64,000 bases of DNA, taken from contig NZ_CP109442.1 in the NCBI RefSeq assembly GCF_036227205.1, positions 3,224,001 through 3,288,000 on the forward strand, given 5' to 3'. The notes below the pieces were generated by a model that saw nothing but the letters and a program-made list of their open reading frames with translations, ran no database searches and was not told the DNA's origin. How positions within the stretch are numbered: position 1 is the first letter of the stretch; each line of letters begins with the position of its first letter. Both the position numbers and the translations under genes were made by a program. The DNA comes from Amycolatopsis sp. NBC_01480. GTDB taxonomy: Bacteria > Actinomycetota > Actinomycetes > Mycobacteriales > Pseudonocardiaceae. This document shows positions 22,956 through 31,653 of this stretch, in pieces.

Positions 22956-23758
22956 CGGACGAAAGTCGGGGGGTCGGCGGAGCCGCCGAGCCGCCCTGGT
23001 CTGTCGACCTGCTCGCCGACCTCCACGCGGGCGTCCTGGACGAACACGAGGCCGCCGAGCTGTGGCCCCGGGTCAACGACGACCCCGAAGCGCTCGCCGT
23101 GATCGAGGCGCTGGAGGCCACCACGGCCGACCTGGCGTCGCTCGCGCTGGAGCCCGCGCCGATGCCCGCCGAGTACGCGGCGCGGCTGGACGCGGCGCTG
23201 GCGGCGGAGGCCTCCACCCGGCAGGCCGCCTCGTTTCCCGGTCCCGCGCCGATCCCGGCCGCGGCACCGGCAGCTCCGGCGGCCGGCCGCGCGCCCGTGG
23301 TGGATCTCGCGGCCGCACGGCGGAAACGCAACCGGCGGCTCGGCTGGGGCGCCGGGGCGCTGACCGCGGCCGCCGCGGCGATCGTCGTCGTGGCCGTCGC
23401 GGTGCCCGGCACGTCGCAGGAGACCGGGACGCCCGGGGTGGCGGCACCCGCGCCGCCCGGACCGTCGGTCGGCGGCGACGGCAGCGGCGCTGAAGCCCTG
23501 CTGGGCGGCGCCATGGGCGTCCGCGATTTCGGCCCGCTGCAGGACGAGCAACGGCTCGACGAGTGCGTCACCGCGGCCGGGCTGGACGCGAACGTGCGCC
23601 CGGCGGGCATCCGGCCGGTGAACGTCGGCGGCAAGGCCGGCGTGCTCGTCATCTACACCACGGGAAAGCTCGCGCAGTACCGGATCGTGGCCTTCGGCGC
23701 CGACTGCGGCCCCGGTTACCCCGACAAGCTGTTCGACAAGGTCGTCGGGAAGAAATAG
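22952..23758 (+). CDS. rsmA: Anti-sigma factor, membrane-bound (RsmA-like)
   Basis: 268 residues: cytoplasmic N-terminal sigma-binding segment (SVDLLADLHAGVLDEHEAAELWPRV), Ala/Pro linker, one transmembrane helix at about 131-150 (LTAAAAAIVVVAVAV), and an extracytoplasmic domain with two Cys (LDECVTAAGL, FGADCGPGYP) that could form a disulfide. No zinc HxxxCxxC motif. The ATG overlaps the sigM stop by 4 nt with GGGGAGGG upstream, so the two are made together, as expected for a sigma/anti-sigma pair. Corresponds by position to the SigM anti-sigma factor of mycobacteria. Confidence 0.85.
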   Translation: MTDESRGVGGAAEPPWSVDLLADLHAGVLDEHEAAELWPRVNDDPEALAVIEALEATTADLASLALEPAPMPAEYAARLDAALAAEASTRQAASFPGPAPIPAAAPAAPAAGRAPVVDLAAARRKRNRRLGWGAGALTAAAAAIVVVAVAVPGTSQETGTPGVAAPAPPGPSVGGDGSGAEALLGGAMGVRDFGPLQDEQRLDECVTAAGLDANVRPAGIRPVNVGGKAGVLVIYTTGKLAQYRIVAFGADCGPGYPDKLFDKVVGKK

Positions 23759-23807
23759 CCGCTGGTCGGGGCCGGTAATGCTTCGGTAAGTAGTGGGCGT
23801 CACCGTC

Positions 23808-23834
23808 GGGAACACCGCCACCTACGATCGTGTT
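23808..23834 (+). promoter_or_regulatory. Sigma-R/SigH-type promoter of trxB
   Basis: GGGAAC at 23808-23813, 18 nt spacer, GTT at 23832-23834. This fits the GGGAAT/C-N18-GTT pattern of the disulfide-stress sigma factors SigR (Streptomyces) and SigH (mycobacteria), known regulators of trxBA. Transcription would begin near 23841, about 33 nt before the GTG at 23874, which also rules out the longer in-frame start at 23793. Confidence 0.65.
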
Positions 23835-23873
23835 GAGCCTGATGCACAGGTCACTACGAGCGGAGGTTCACGG

Positions 23874-24866
23874 GTGGCTGCCGAGGAAATCAGGAACCTG
23901 ATCGTGGTCGGGTCTGGTCCTGCCGGTTACACCGCCGCGGTCTACGCGGCACGCGCACAGCTTGAGCCGCTGGTGTTCGAGGGCACCCAGTTCGGCGGTG
24001 CGCTGATGACCACCACGGAGGTCGAGAACTTCCCCGGCTTCCGCGACGGCATCCAAGGGCCGGACCTGATGGAGGAGATGCGCAAGCAGGCCGAGCGCTT
24101 CGGCGCCGAGCTGCGCGCGGAGGACGTCGAATCGCTGGAGCTGACGGGCGACGTGAAGTACGTCGTCGCGAACGGCAAGCGCTACGCGGCCCGCGCGGTC
24201 ATCCTCGCCATGGGCGCGGCCGCGCGCTACCTGAACGTGCCGGGTGAGCAGGACCTGCTCGGCCGCGGTGTGTCGGCCTGTGCGACGTGTGACGGCTTCT
24301 TCTTCCGGGACCACGACATCGTCGTGGCCGGCGGCGGCGACTCCGCGATGGAGGAGGCGACCTTCCTGACCAAGTTCGCCAAGTCCGTCACGATCGTGCA
24401 CCGCCGGGACGAGTTCCGGGCGTCGAAGATCATGCTCGAGCGCGCCCGCGCGAACGAGAAGATCAAGTGGCAGCTGAACTCCCAGATCACCGGCGTCGAG
24501 GGTGACGGGAAGGTCCAGGGCGTCAAGGTCAAGGACACCCGGACCGGCGACGAGCAGACGCTGGACGTCACCGGCTTCTTCGTCGCGATCGGCCACGACC
24601 CGCGCAGCGCGCTGGTCAAGGGCCAGGTCGACGTCGACGAGGACGGCTACGTCGTCACGCAGGGGCGCACGTCTTACACGAACGTGCCCGGCGTGTTCGC
24701 GGCCGGCGACCTGGTGGACCGCACCTACCGGCAGGCCATCACGGCGGCCGGCTCCGGCTGCAGCGCCGCGATCGACGCGGAACGATGGCTGGCGGAGCAC
24801 GGCGACGCCGACGCCCACGAGGCCCCTGAACTGGTCGGCGGCGGCTACGGCCCCGGCGTCCACTGA
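23874..24866 (+). CDS. trxB: Thioredoxin-disulfide reductase
   Basis: NADPH-dependent flavoenzyme that reduces thioredoxin. From GTG 23874 it has 330 residues: FAD-binding [20 protein letters not shown] (quoted as [11 protein letters not shown]), [16 protein letters not shown], redox-active CATC ([10 protein letters not shown], about 145), NADPH-binding [24 protein letters not shown], and C-terminal [26 protein letters not shown] at 23862-23866, 7 nt before the GTG, decides the start; a sigma-R-like promoter lies just upstream. Followed by trxA after 29 nt. Confidence 0.96.
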   Translation: MAAEEIRNLIVVGSGPAGYTAAVYAARAQLEPLVFEGTQFGGALMTTTEVENFPGFRDGIQGPDLMEEMRKQAERFGAELRAEDVESLELTGDVKYVVANGKRYAARAVILAMGAAARYLNVPGEQDLLGRGVSACATCDGFFFRDHDIVVAGGGDSAMEEATFLTKFAKSVTIVHRRDEFRASKIMLERARANEKIKWQLNSQITGVEGDGKVQGVKVKDTRTGDEQTLDVTGFFVAIGHDPRSALVKGQVDVDEDGYVVTQGRTSYTNVPGVFAAGDLVDRTYRQAITAAGSGCSAAIDAERWLAEHGDADAHEAPELVGGGYGPGVH

Positions 24867-24895
24867 CTTTCCCACCCACTCGAAGGAGAAACCCG

Positions 24896-25219
24896 ATGAC
24901 CAACACCGTGAAGGTGACGGACAAGTCGTTCGTCGACGACGTGCTGACCAGCGACAAGCCCGTGCTGGTCGACTTCTGGGCCACCTGGTGCGGCCCGTGC
25001 AAGATGGTCGCCCCGGTGCTCGAGGAGATCGCGGCCGAGAACGGCGAGAAGATCACCGTCGCGAAGCTCGACATCGACGAGAACCCGAACACGGCGCGTG
25101 ACTACCAGGTGATGTCGATCCCGACGCTGATCCTGTTCCAGGGCGGCAAACCGGTGAAGCAGATCGTCGGCGCCAAGCCGAAGGCCGCGCTGCTTTCGGA
25201 CCTCTCGGACGTCCTCTGA
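24896..25219 (+). CDS. trxA: Thioredoxin
   Basis: 107-residue thioredoxin with the active site WCGPCK in [17 protein letters not shown] and cis-Pro loop [12 protein letters not shown]. Reduced by the product of the upstream trxB, with which it is co-transcribed (29 nt gap, AAGGAGAA ribosome site). Ends just before a strong terminator. Confidence 0.97.
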   Translation: MTNTVKVTDKSFVDDVLTSDKPVLVDFWATWCGPCKMVAPVLEEIAAENGEKITVAKLDIDENPNTARDYQVMSIPTLILFQGGKPVKQIVGAKPKAALLSDLSDVL

Positions 25220-25243
25220 CGCAGCGCGCGCTGTCCAGTAGCT

Positions 25244-25287
25244 GAGAACCCGGGCCTGCGGTGATTCACCCGCGGGCCCGGGTTCTC
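25244..25287 (+). terminator. Terminator of trxB-trxA
   Basis: 13-bp perfect stem GAGAACCCGGGCC / GGCCCGGGTTCTC extended by an inner GCGG/CCGC helix, 25 nt after the trxA stop. GC-rich with little U tract, as is common in actinomycetes. Confidence 0.8.
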
Positions 25288-25498
25288 GCACGTTCGGGCA
25301 AGCTCCTCGTGGCCATGATCACGCAGGTGCACGGCGTGTCCCCGGAGGTGGACCACGTTCGGCGGCTTGCCGCACAGACTGGGCCTGCGCGCTCACCGAG
25401 AGTTCACAGGGCACAATAGGTGCCTGGGCTTACCACCCACACAGGTTTCTGTTTCGCATCGAGCTGGTTTCGGTGCCCTAGTGAAGAGCGAGGAGTGC

Positions 25499-26647
25499 AT
25501 GCGGGTACTCCGCCGCGGTGACACCGGTCCGGACGTCGCCGAGATCAGGGCGATCTTCGCCGGGATGGATCTGCTCCCTGCGGTCACCGAGACCGAGCAG
25601 TACGAGACCTTCGACGTGGCGGTCGAACAGGCGGTGCGGGCCTTCCAGCAGCGACGTGGGCTGATCACCGACGGCGTGGTGGGTCCCGCGACGTTCCAGG
25701 CGCTCAAGGGCGCCAGCTACCACTTGGGCAGCCGTCCGCTGGCGCACATGATCTCCTCGCCCGTGCAGGGTGACGACGTGTTCGCGCTGCAGGAGCGCCT
25801 CACCGAGCTGGGCTTCGACGCCGGCCGCCCGGACGGGCACTTCGGCCCGCAGACGGAGCGCGCGCTGAAGACCTTCCAGCGCGACATGCGCCTGAACGCC
25901 GACGGAATCTGCGGCCCGGCCACGATCCGCGAGCTGCACCGCCTCTCGTCCCCGCGCGCCCGCGGCGGCCGCCCGGTCTTCCTGCGCGAGCAGGAGCAGG
26001 TCCGCCGCGCCGGCCCGCGGCTGCGCGGCAAGCGCATCGTGATCGACCCCGGCCACGGCGGCGAGGACCTCGGCGTGGTCGCCGGCGGCCTGCGTGAAGC
26101 GGACATCGCCTGGGACCTCGCGCGCAGGCTTGAAGGACGCATGCAGGCGACGGGCATGGAGGCCCTGATCTCCCGCGGCCCGAACCACAGCCCGACGGAC
26201 TTCGAGCGCGCCCGCTTCGCCAACGACGCCGGCGCGGACCTGTTCCTGTCCCTGCACAGCGACGGCAACCCGTCCCCCCGCGCCCAGGGCGTGGCCAGCT
26301 TCCACTTCGGCACGGGCAACGGCACCACCTCCACGGTGGGCGAACTGCTGGCCGGCTTCATCCAGCGCGAGGTCGCGGCCCGCACCGGCCTGCGCGACTG
26401 CCGCACGCACTACAAGACGTGGGAGATCTTCACCCGCACCCGCTGCCCGGCCGTCCGCGTGGAAATCGGCTACCTCACCAACCCGGACGACGCCCGCAAC
26501 CTGGGCGACCCCGCCTTCCGCGACATCGTCGCCGAGGGCATCCTGATCGCGGTGAAACGCCTGTACCTCCTAGGCGAAGGCGACCAGCCCACGGGCACCT
26601 TCACCTTCGCCGACGTCCTGGCCCACGAACTCGCGAAGGCCGAGTAG
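25499..26647 (+). CDS. cwlM: N-acetylmuramoyl-L-alanine amidase family protein, CwlM-type
   Basis: 382 residues: two peptidoglycan-binding domains (VRAFQQRRGLITDGVVGPATFQ at about 43; ALKTFQRDMRLNADGICGPATI at about 122) and an Amidase_3 domain (about 178-365) with zinc/catalytic residues in VIDPGHGGEDLG, GLREADIAWDLA, LFLSLHSDG and RVEIGYLTNPDDARN. There is no signal peptide. In mycobacteria the positional equivalent CwlM is a cytoplasmic, PknB-phosphorylated activator of MurA rather than a secreted hydrolase; the C-terminal GTFTFADVLAHE is the region that carries the phospho-Thr there. ATG 25499 has GAGGAG upstream; an upstream GTG at 25481 is in frame. Confidence 0.9.
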   Translation: MRVLRRGDTGPDVAEIRAIFAGMDLLPAVTETEQYETFDVAVEQAVRAFQQRRGLITDGVVGPATFQALKGASYHLGSRPLAHMISSPVQGDDVFALQERLTELGFDAGRPDGHFGPQTERALKTFQRDMRLNADGICGPATIRELHRLSSPRARGGRPVFLREQEQVRRAGPRLRGKRIVIDPGHGGEDLGVVAGGLREADIAWDLARRLEGRMQATGMEALISRGPNHSPTDFERARFANDAGADLFLSLHSDGNPSPRAQGVASFHFGTGNGTTSTVGELLAGFIQREVAARTGLRDCRTHYKTWEIFTRTRCPAVRVEIGYLTNPDDARNLGDPAFRDIVAEGILIAVKRLYLLGEGDQPTGTFTFADVLAHELAKAE

Positions 26648-27610
26648 GAACCTGCCGCTGCTCGGCTGGGTTGCGCTGGGTTGTCTTGCGCTGGCTCGGC
26701 TTCCGCTAGGCTGACTTGTGCCGGGTTGGCCTGGTTTCCACTCAGCTGATTTGCTCTGGCCTGGCTCGGGCCCGGCTGTCTTCTGCGCGATTGGCTCCCG
26801 GTCGGTTGGCTGAGGCGACCACTCCGCCCCGCAACCGTTCCGCTGTGCCGACCACCTCGCCACACAATCGCTTCGCCGTGCGACCCCACCTAGCCGCGCG
26901 CCCACTCCACCGCACGATCCGCTCCAACGTGCGATCCGCTCCGGCTCGCTCAAGTTCTTCCGTGCCACCCAGTTCTTCCGTGGCACCCGGGAATCTCCCG
27001 TCGCGCTCCATCAGCCCCGTGAACGTCCCGCGCACTCCCGAACTTCTCGCCACCCCGAGCTGCCCATCGCGCAGTTCCCCAACTCCCGCTGCCACCCCAG
27101 CTCCACTCCCCACCACCCGCACCACACTCACCTCACACCGCCACTCACCTCACACCGCCACTCGCCCCATACCGCCACTCGCCCGACATCACCAGTCACC
27201 AACCAGCACCAGCCGCTGGCCTCACCAAGTCACCAGCCACCGCGAGCCACCAACCATCACCAGTCACCCAGCGTCGCGAACCGTCGGCCTTTGCTGGTCA
27301 CCCAGCGTCGCCACCCCAGCGGCCTCTCACCCCTCGATCCGCCACTGCCCGACCCGCCCGCCCACCATCCCCAGCCGTCCACAACGCCCCGCCAGTACCC
27401 CGCCGCCCGGCCCCCTAGCCCCTCACCAACATCCACGGCCGCGCCCCACCACTCAGCAATCCACTCACCCAAGCCCCACCAGTCACACCCACCACACAAA
27501 AACCGGAGTCCCCAACCCGCTTCCGCCGCCCCCCAGCGCCGCCACAACCCGTTGCGATCACTCCCCGCCGGACCCACCACACCTTGGGGCAGCCCCCGCC
27601 CTCCTCGGGG
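26648..27610. repeat. Gene-free, strand-skewed low-complexity region
   Basis: About 960 nt without a recognisable gene. The first ~160 nt are G/T-rich on the plus strand with irregular ~10-nt units like GCTGGGTTGC. From about 26810 to 27600 the plus strand becomes C/A-rich and G-poor, with imperfect tandem units: TCTTCCGTGSCACCC (twice near 26960), CTCACACCGCCACT (27130-27165), GTCACCCAGCGTCGC (27264 and 27297) and many CACCAG/CACC words. Several frames are open but the peptides are compositional artefacts. Confidence 0.6.
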
Positions 27611-27633
27611 GGGCGTCCCCAGGTCCAGCCTAG

Positions 27634-27706
27634 TCATCCACAGGTTTTCCACGGCCTCTATCTGCAATCTGTGGATAACTCGGCGCTTCTTCCACAGTTG
27701 TGCACA
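27634..27706. promoter_or_regulatory. DnaA-box cluster 11 kb before dnaA
   Basis: Five DnaA-box-like 9-mers in 73 bp: TCATCCACA (27634), TTTTCCACG (27645), TTATCCACA on the minus strand (27670-27678, perfect), TCTTCCACA (27688) and TTGTGCACA (27698). The density equals that of oriC. No AT-rich unwinding element is adjacent. May titrate DnaA or control the SRPBCC gene starting at 27840. Confidence 0.65.
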
Positions 27707-27839
27707 GCGTCCGGAATCGGATCTTTCCGGCGTGGGGTGGAGGTGCTAGAGGTGCTGGTCGGGGAAGGTGGAGCGGCGGGTGTCGAAATGGGGGAGGGGT
27801 GTCGACGTCCTTGGTGTGCGGGAGACGGGAGGAAGCGTG

Positions 27840-28385
27840 ATGGGTGAGACGAAGCTGACCTCGGGCGAAGCCGTGCGGAAGGCGGCCGGGCTGAGCTGGG
27901 ACGAGTGGGGGCAGGAACTCGACGCCTGGGGCGCCCTCGAGCGGAGCCACGGCGAGATCGTGAAATGGCTCATGGCCGAGCGCGGTGTCGGGAGCTGGTG
28001 GGCGCAGACAGTGACCGTCGAGTACGAGCGGGCGCAAGGGCTGCGGACGGCCGGCAGTGGGCGCAACGGGCTCTACACCGTGAGCGCGAGCAAGACGATC
28101 GACGCGTCCGTGGAGGAGCTGTTCCGCGCCGTCACTGATCCCGGGCAACGCGAGCGTTGGCTGCCGGACGGGCTGCTCACCGAGCGGACCGCACAACCGC
28201 ACCGTTCAGCCCGGTTCGATTGGGCCCACGGCACCACCAGGGTCAACTTCGGATTTGTCGATAAAGGGACACGGGCTCAGGTTGCGCTCGCGCACGAGCG
28301 CCTCCCCGATCAGGAGACGGCCGACAAGACCAAGCAGTACTGGCGGGACAGCCTCACCCGGCTCAAGCAGCTGCTCGAAGGCTGA
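27840..28385 (+). CDS. SRPBCC (AHSA1-like) domain protein with N-terminal DUF4287-like helix
   Basis: 181 residues. The N-terminal third (TSGEAVRKAAGLSWDEWGQELDAWGA, ERSHGEIVKWLMAERGVGSWWAQTVTVEYERARG-like) is the helical module often found with DUF4287; the rest (VSASKTIDASVEELFRAVTDPGQRERWLP, DWAHGTTRVNFGFVDKG, ALAHERLPD, KTKQYWRDSLTRLKQLLEG) is a START/SRPBCC fold of the activator of Hsp90 ATPase type. Ligand unknown. ATG 27840 follows GGGAGGAA. Downstream of the DnaA-box cluster; convergent with the GNAT gene, stops 3 nt apart. Confidence 0.8.
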   Translation: MGETKLTSGEAVRKAAGLSWDEWGQELDAWGALERSHGEIVKWLMAERGVGSWWAQTVTVEYERAQGLRTAGSGRNGLYTVSASKTIDASVEELFRAVTDPGQRERWLPDGLLTERTAQPHRSARFDWAHGTTRVNFGFVDKGTRAQVALAHERLPDQETADKTKQYWRDSLTRLKQLLEG

Positions 28386-28388
28386 GGC

Positions 28389-29033
28389 TCAAGCGCGCCC
28401 GAGGCTCGGCTCGGCGGTGGTGATCGTCACCTGGCCGAGCAGCCGCTCCAGCGCCGCTTCGACATCTTCCTTCCAGCTGATCGCCGAGCGCAGCTCGAGG
28501 CGCAGCCGCGGCCACTTCGAGTGGGGGCGGACCGTCTTGAAGCCCACGCTCTGCAGGAACGCCGCCGGCAGCACGCACGTGTGCTGCCCCATCGGGTCGC
28601 CTTCGTCCGGGTTCGCGTCGCCGAAGGCCTCGATGGCGCGGACGCCGCGCTTGGTCAGGTCCTTCGCGACCGCCTGGACCAGCATCCGGCCGAGGCCGCC
28701 GCCGCGGAATTCGGGGAGCACCTGGAACGCCGTGAGCAGCACGGCGTCGGCGCTCGGCGGCGACGTGGGGAAGGCCAGCGAGCGCGGGACGGCGTTCGGC
28801 GGCGCGTACAGCACGAACCCGACCGGCAGAGTGTCGCTGTAGACGATGCGGCCGCAGGAGCCCCACTCCAGCAGCACGCTGGAGACCCAGGCCTCCTTCT
28901 CGACCTCCGTGGAGCCGAACTCCTCGGCCTGCGCCTTCAGATGCGGCGCCAGCTCCCAGTACACGCACCGGCGGCAGCTCTTGGGCAGGTGCTCCAAGTT
29001 GTCCAGGGTGACGCCCACGACGCGACGCGACAC
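28389..29033 (-). CDS. GNAT family N-acetyltransferase
   Basis: 214-residue acyl-CoA-dependent acetyltransferase. The acetyl-CoA loop is LLTAFQVLPEFRGGGLGRMLVQAVAKDL (R/QxxGxG/A form FRGGGLGR, about residue 115). An N-terminal KSCRRCVYWE motif has two Cys that could bind a metal. GTG 29033 is set by a perfect AGGAGG at 29040-29045 (minus strand), 6 nt away; the frame is open further upstream but without such a site. Lies in the same place as a GNAT-type gene next to the parAB region of other actinomycetes. Substrate unknown. Confidence 0.85.
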   Translation of the reverse strand: MSRRVVGVTLDNLEHLPKSCRRCVYWELAPHLKAQAEEFGSTEVEKEAWVSSVLLEWGSCGRIVYSDTLPVGFVLYAPPNAVPRSLAFPTSPPSADAVLLTAFQVLPEFRGGGLGRMLVQAVAKDLTKRGVRAIEAFGDANPDEGDPMGQHTCVLPAAFLQSVGFKTVRPHSKWPRLRLELRSAISWKEDVEAALERLLGQVTITTAEPSLGRA

Positions 29034-29229
29034 CTGAAACCTCCTGAAAGCCTCACCCGACAACTCACCACCGGCCTCTTCGCCCGCGCGAGCGCAGGCA
29101 GTACCGGAAGAGCCTCCCCGAGGATAAGCCGATGTGACGAGCGCCGGAAGGGCGGGGACCGCGAAGAGGCCGCGGTTACACTCGATGGATCTACCAGCAG
29201 GTACCACCGAGCCCTCCAGGTTGCCGTCG

Positions 29230-30549
29230 ATGACCGAGAACCGCCCCGTCAAGCCGCAAGCCGGCCGCCACAACCTCGACCCGCACCTCGACCGGTACGC
29301 CGCGCGCACCGCCGGGATGACCGCTTCGGAGATCCGAGCGCTCTTCGCGGTGGCCAGCCGTCCCGAGGTGGTCTCCCTGGCCGGCGGGATGCCGAACCTC
29401 GCGGCGCTTCCGCTGGACACGCTGTCGGCGCAGGTCGGCGAGATCATCGCCGAAGAGGGGCTCGTCGCGCTCCAGTACGGTTCCGCGCACGGCGTGCCGG
29501 CGCTGCGGGATCAGATCTGCGAAGTGATGGCGCTCGAGGGCATCAAGGCGCACCCGGACGACGTCGTCGTCACGGTCGGCTCCCAGATGGGCCTGGACAT
29601 GGTGACGCGCCTGTTCTGCGATCCGGGTGACATCGTGATCGCGGAAGGCCCGTCGTACGTCGGCGCGCTCGGCTCGTTCTCCGCCTACCAGGCGAAGGTC
29701 GTGCACGTCGCGATGGACGACCAGGGGCTCGTGCCCGAGGGCCTGAGAGAGGCGCTGAAGCAGGCCGAGAAGGCCGGCCAGCGCGTCAAATTCCTTTACA
29801 CCATCCCGAATTTCCACAATCCCGCCGGCGTCACGCTCGCGGTGGAGCGGCGCGCGGAGATCGTCGAAATCTGCCGCGAGTACGGCGTGCTGATCGTCGA
29901 GGACAACCCGTACGGCCTGCTCGGCTTCGACGGCCAGACCTACCCGGCGCTGCGCTCGATCGACCCCGACAACGTTGTTTACCTCGGCTCGTTCTCGAAG
30001 ACGTTCGCCTCCGGCCTGCGCGTCGGCTGGGTGCTCGCGCCGCACGCGGTGCGCGAAAAGCTCGTGCTGGCAGCGGAATCCGCGACGCTGTGCCCGCCGA
30101 CGTTCAACCAGATGATCGTCTCGCGCTACCTCGCGACGCACGATTGGAAGGGCCAGATCAAGAAGTTCCGGGAGAACTACCGCGATCGGCGCGACGCGAT
30201 GCTGTCCGCGCTGCACCAGTACCTGCCGCCCGGCTGCTCCTGGACGAACCCCGACGGCGGCTTCTACGTGTGGGTCACCGTCCCGGAAGGCGTTGACACC
30301 AAAGCAATGTTGCCCCGCGCGGTCACCGCGCGCGTGGCGTACGCGTCGGGCACCGGCTTCTACGCGGACGGCTTCGGCTCGCGCCAGATGCGACTGTCCT
30401 ACTGCTACCCGACGCCGGAGCGCATCCGCGAGGGCGTGCGGCGACTCGCCGCCGTGCTGGAGTCCGAAATGGACCTCGGCCGCACTTTCGGTAGCGTGAG
30501 GGCCCGCACCATCCCGGGGTCAGAAACCCCGTCTCCGGACACGGTCTGA
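29230..30549 (+). CDS. PLP-dependent aminotransferase (class I/II)
   Basis: 439-residue fold-type I aminotransferase similar to 2-aminoadipate/aromatic aminotransferases: SLAGGMPNLAALPLD near the start, ALQYGSAHGVPALRDQI, VTVGSQMGLDMVTRLF, NFHNPAGVTLA, IVEDNPYGLLGF, and the pyridoxal lysine in YLGSFSKTFASGLRVGWV (about residue 260). C-terminal GTGFYADGFGSRQMRLSYCYP is typical. It lacks the GntR domain of MocR regulators. ATG 29230 is used; an in-frame ATG at 29182 lies 2 nt after a TACACT hexamer. Precedes the D-Ala-D-Ala-ligase-like gene by 39 nt. Confidence 0.88.
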   Translation: MTENRPVKPQAGRHNLDPHLDRYAARTAGMTASEIRALFAVASRPEVVSLAGGMPNLAALPLDTLSAQVGEIIAEEGLVALQYGSAHGVPALRDQICEVMALEGIKAHPDDVVVTVGSQMGLDMVTRLFCDPGDIVIAEGPSYVGALGSFSAYQAKVVHVAMDDQGLVPEGLREALKQAEKAGQRVKFLYTIPNFHNPAGVTLAVERRAEIVEICREYGVLIVEDNPYGLLGFDGQTYPALRSIDPDNVVYLGSFSKTFASGLRVGWVLAPHAVREKLVLAAESATLCPPTFNQMIVSRYLATHDWKGQIKKFRENYRDRRDAMLSALHQYLPPGCSWTNPDGGFYVWVTVPEGVDTKAMLPRAVTARVAYASGTGFYADGFGSRQMRLSYCYPTPERIREGVRRLAAVLESEMDLGRTFGSVRARTIPGSETPSPDTV

Positions 30550-30588
30550 CCGACCGCTGGTCCACCCCACAGCTAAGGAGTTCCCACG

Positions 30589-31539
30589 GTGGTCGACCGT
30601 ACCGTTGCCGTGCTCGCCGGCGGGCTTTCCCACGAACGCGACGTCTCCCTTCGCTCCGGCCGTCGGCTTTCGGCCGCGCTGCGCAGCGAGGGACTGACGG
30701 TCGAGGAGTGGGACACCGACGCCGGGCTGCTGGAGCGGCTGCGGACGCAGCGGCCCGACGCCGTGGTCGTCGCGCTGCACGGCGGCGAGGGGGAGAACGG
30801 CTCGGTGCAGACCGTGCTGGAGATGCTGGACGTGCCGTTCGTCGGCACCAGCTCCCAGGGCTGCCGCCGCGCGTGGGACAAGCCCACCGCCAAGGCGTTC
30901 GTGCAGCAGGCCGGTTTCTCGACGCCGGACTGGATCGTCCTGCCGCACAGCACTTTCCGCGAACTCGGGGCCCAGTCGGTGCTCGATGCGATGGTGGACC
31001 GGCTCGGCCTGCCCCTGATCCTCAAGCCGGACCAGGGCGGGTCGGCACTCGGCACCCAGGTGGTCCGCGAGGCGGCGGAACTGCCCGCGGCGATGGTCGG
31101 CTGCTTCGCGTACGGCGACACCGTGCTCGCCGAACGGTTGGTGGACGGCGTCGAGGTGGCCGTGACGGTCATCGAGGGGGAGAACGGGGCCGAGGCCCTG
31201 CCCGCGGTCGAGATCGTGCCGGAGAGCGGCGTCTACGACTACACCGCGCGCTACACGGCGGGGCTGACGGATTTCTTCACGCCGGCGCGGATCTCCGACG
31301 AGGCGTCGAAGGCGGTCAGCGAACTCGCGGTCGCCGCGCACCAGTGGCTCGGCCTCCGGGACATCTCGCGCACCGACGCCGTCGTCATGTCCGACGGCAC
31401 GGTGCAGTTCCTCGAAGTGAACCTGTCGCCCGGGCTCACCGAGACCTCGACCGTGCCGATGGCCGTGGAGGCCGCGGGGAAATCGCTCGGCTCGGTGTTC
31501 GCCGAACTCATCACCCGCGCCGTCACCCGCGCCAGCTGA
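30589..31539 (+). CDS. D-alanine-D-alanine ligase family protein (ATP-grasp)
   Basis: 316 residues with ATP-grasp organisation of D-Ala-D-Ala ligases: AVLAGGLSHERDVSLRSG at the N-terminus, VVVALHGGEGENGSVQ, LPLILKPDQGGSALGTQVV (ATP-grasp lysine) and the closing magnesium site TDAVVMSDGTVQFLEVNLSPGLTETSTVPM. It is somewhat shorter than typical Ddl (about 350), so it may be a paralogue making another dipeptide bond. GTG 30589 with AAGGAG upstream. Convergent with parB. Confidence 0.85.
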   Translation: MVDRTVAVLAGGLSHERDVSLRSGRRLSAALRSEGLTVEEWDTDAGLLERLRTQRPDAVVVALHGGEGENGSVQTVLEMLDVPFVGTSSQGCRRAWDKPTAKAFVQQAGFSTPDWIVLPHSTFRELGAQSVLDAMVDRLGLPLILKPDQGGSALGTQVVREAAELPAAMVGCFAYGDTVLAERLVDGVEVAVTVIEGENGAEALPAVEIVPESGVYDYTARYTAGLTDFFTPARISDEASKAVSELAVAAHQWLGLRDISRTDAVVMSDGTVQFLEVNLSPGLTETSTVPMAVEAAGKSLGSVFAELITRAVTRAS

Positions 31540-31583
31540 CTCCGCCCGCCCCGAAAACGGCGGCGGGCCGACCGGATCTCGAT

Positions 31584-31652
31584 GATCACCCAGGGTGCCG
31601 TCGGGTGTCCCGGTGCGCAATCATCACCGTGACGAAACGACCCTGGGTGATC
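31584..31652. terminator. Long-armed inverted repeat between convergent genes
   Basis: GATCACCCAGGGT (31584-31596) and ACCCTGGGTGATC (31640-31652) are exact 13-nt inverted copies around a 43-nt loop, between the ends of the ligase-like gene and parB. Could serve as a bidirectional terminator or a protein site. Confidence 0.45.
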
Positions 31653-31653
31653 C

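Noticed and set aside
26900..27320. Possible CRISPR array
   Set aside because: Repeat units are irregular in length and sequence, with no unique spacers and no cas genes.
26716..27633. Open frames of 300 and 130 codons in the skewed region
   Set aside because: Peptides are compositional (TSHRHSPHTATRP-like), no ribosome site and no family; the region is better read as non-coding repeats.
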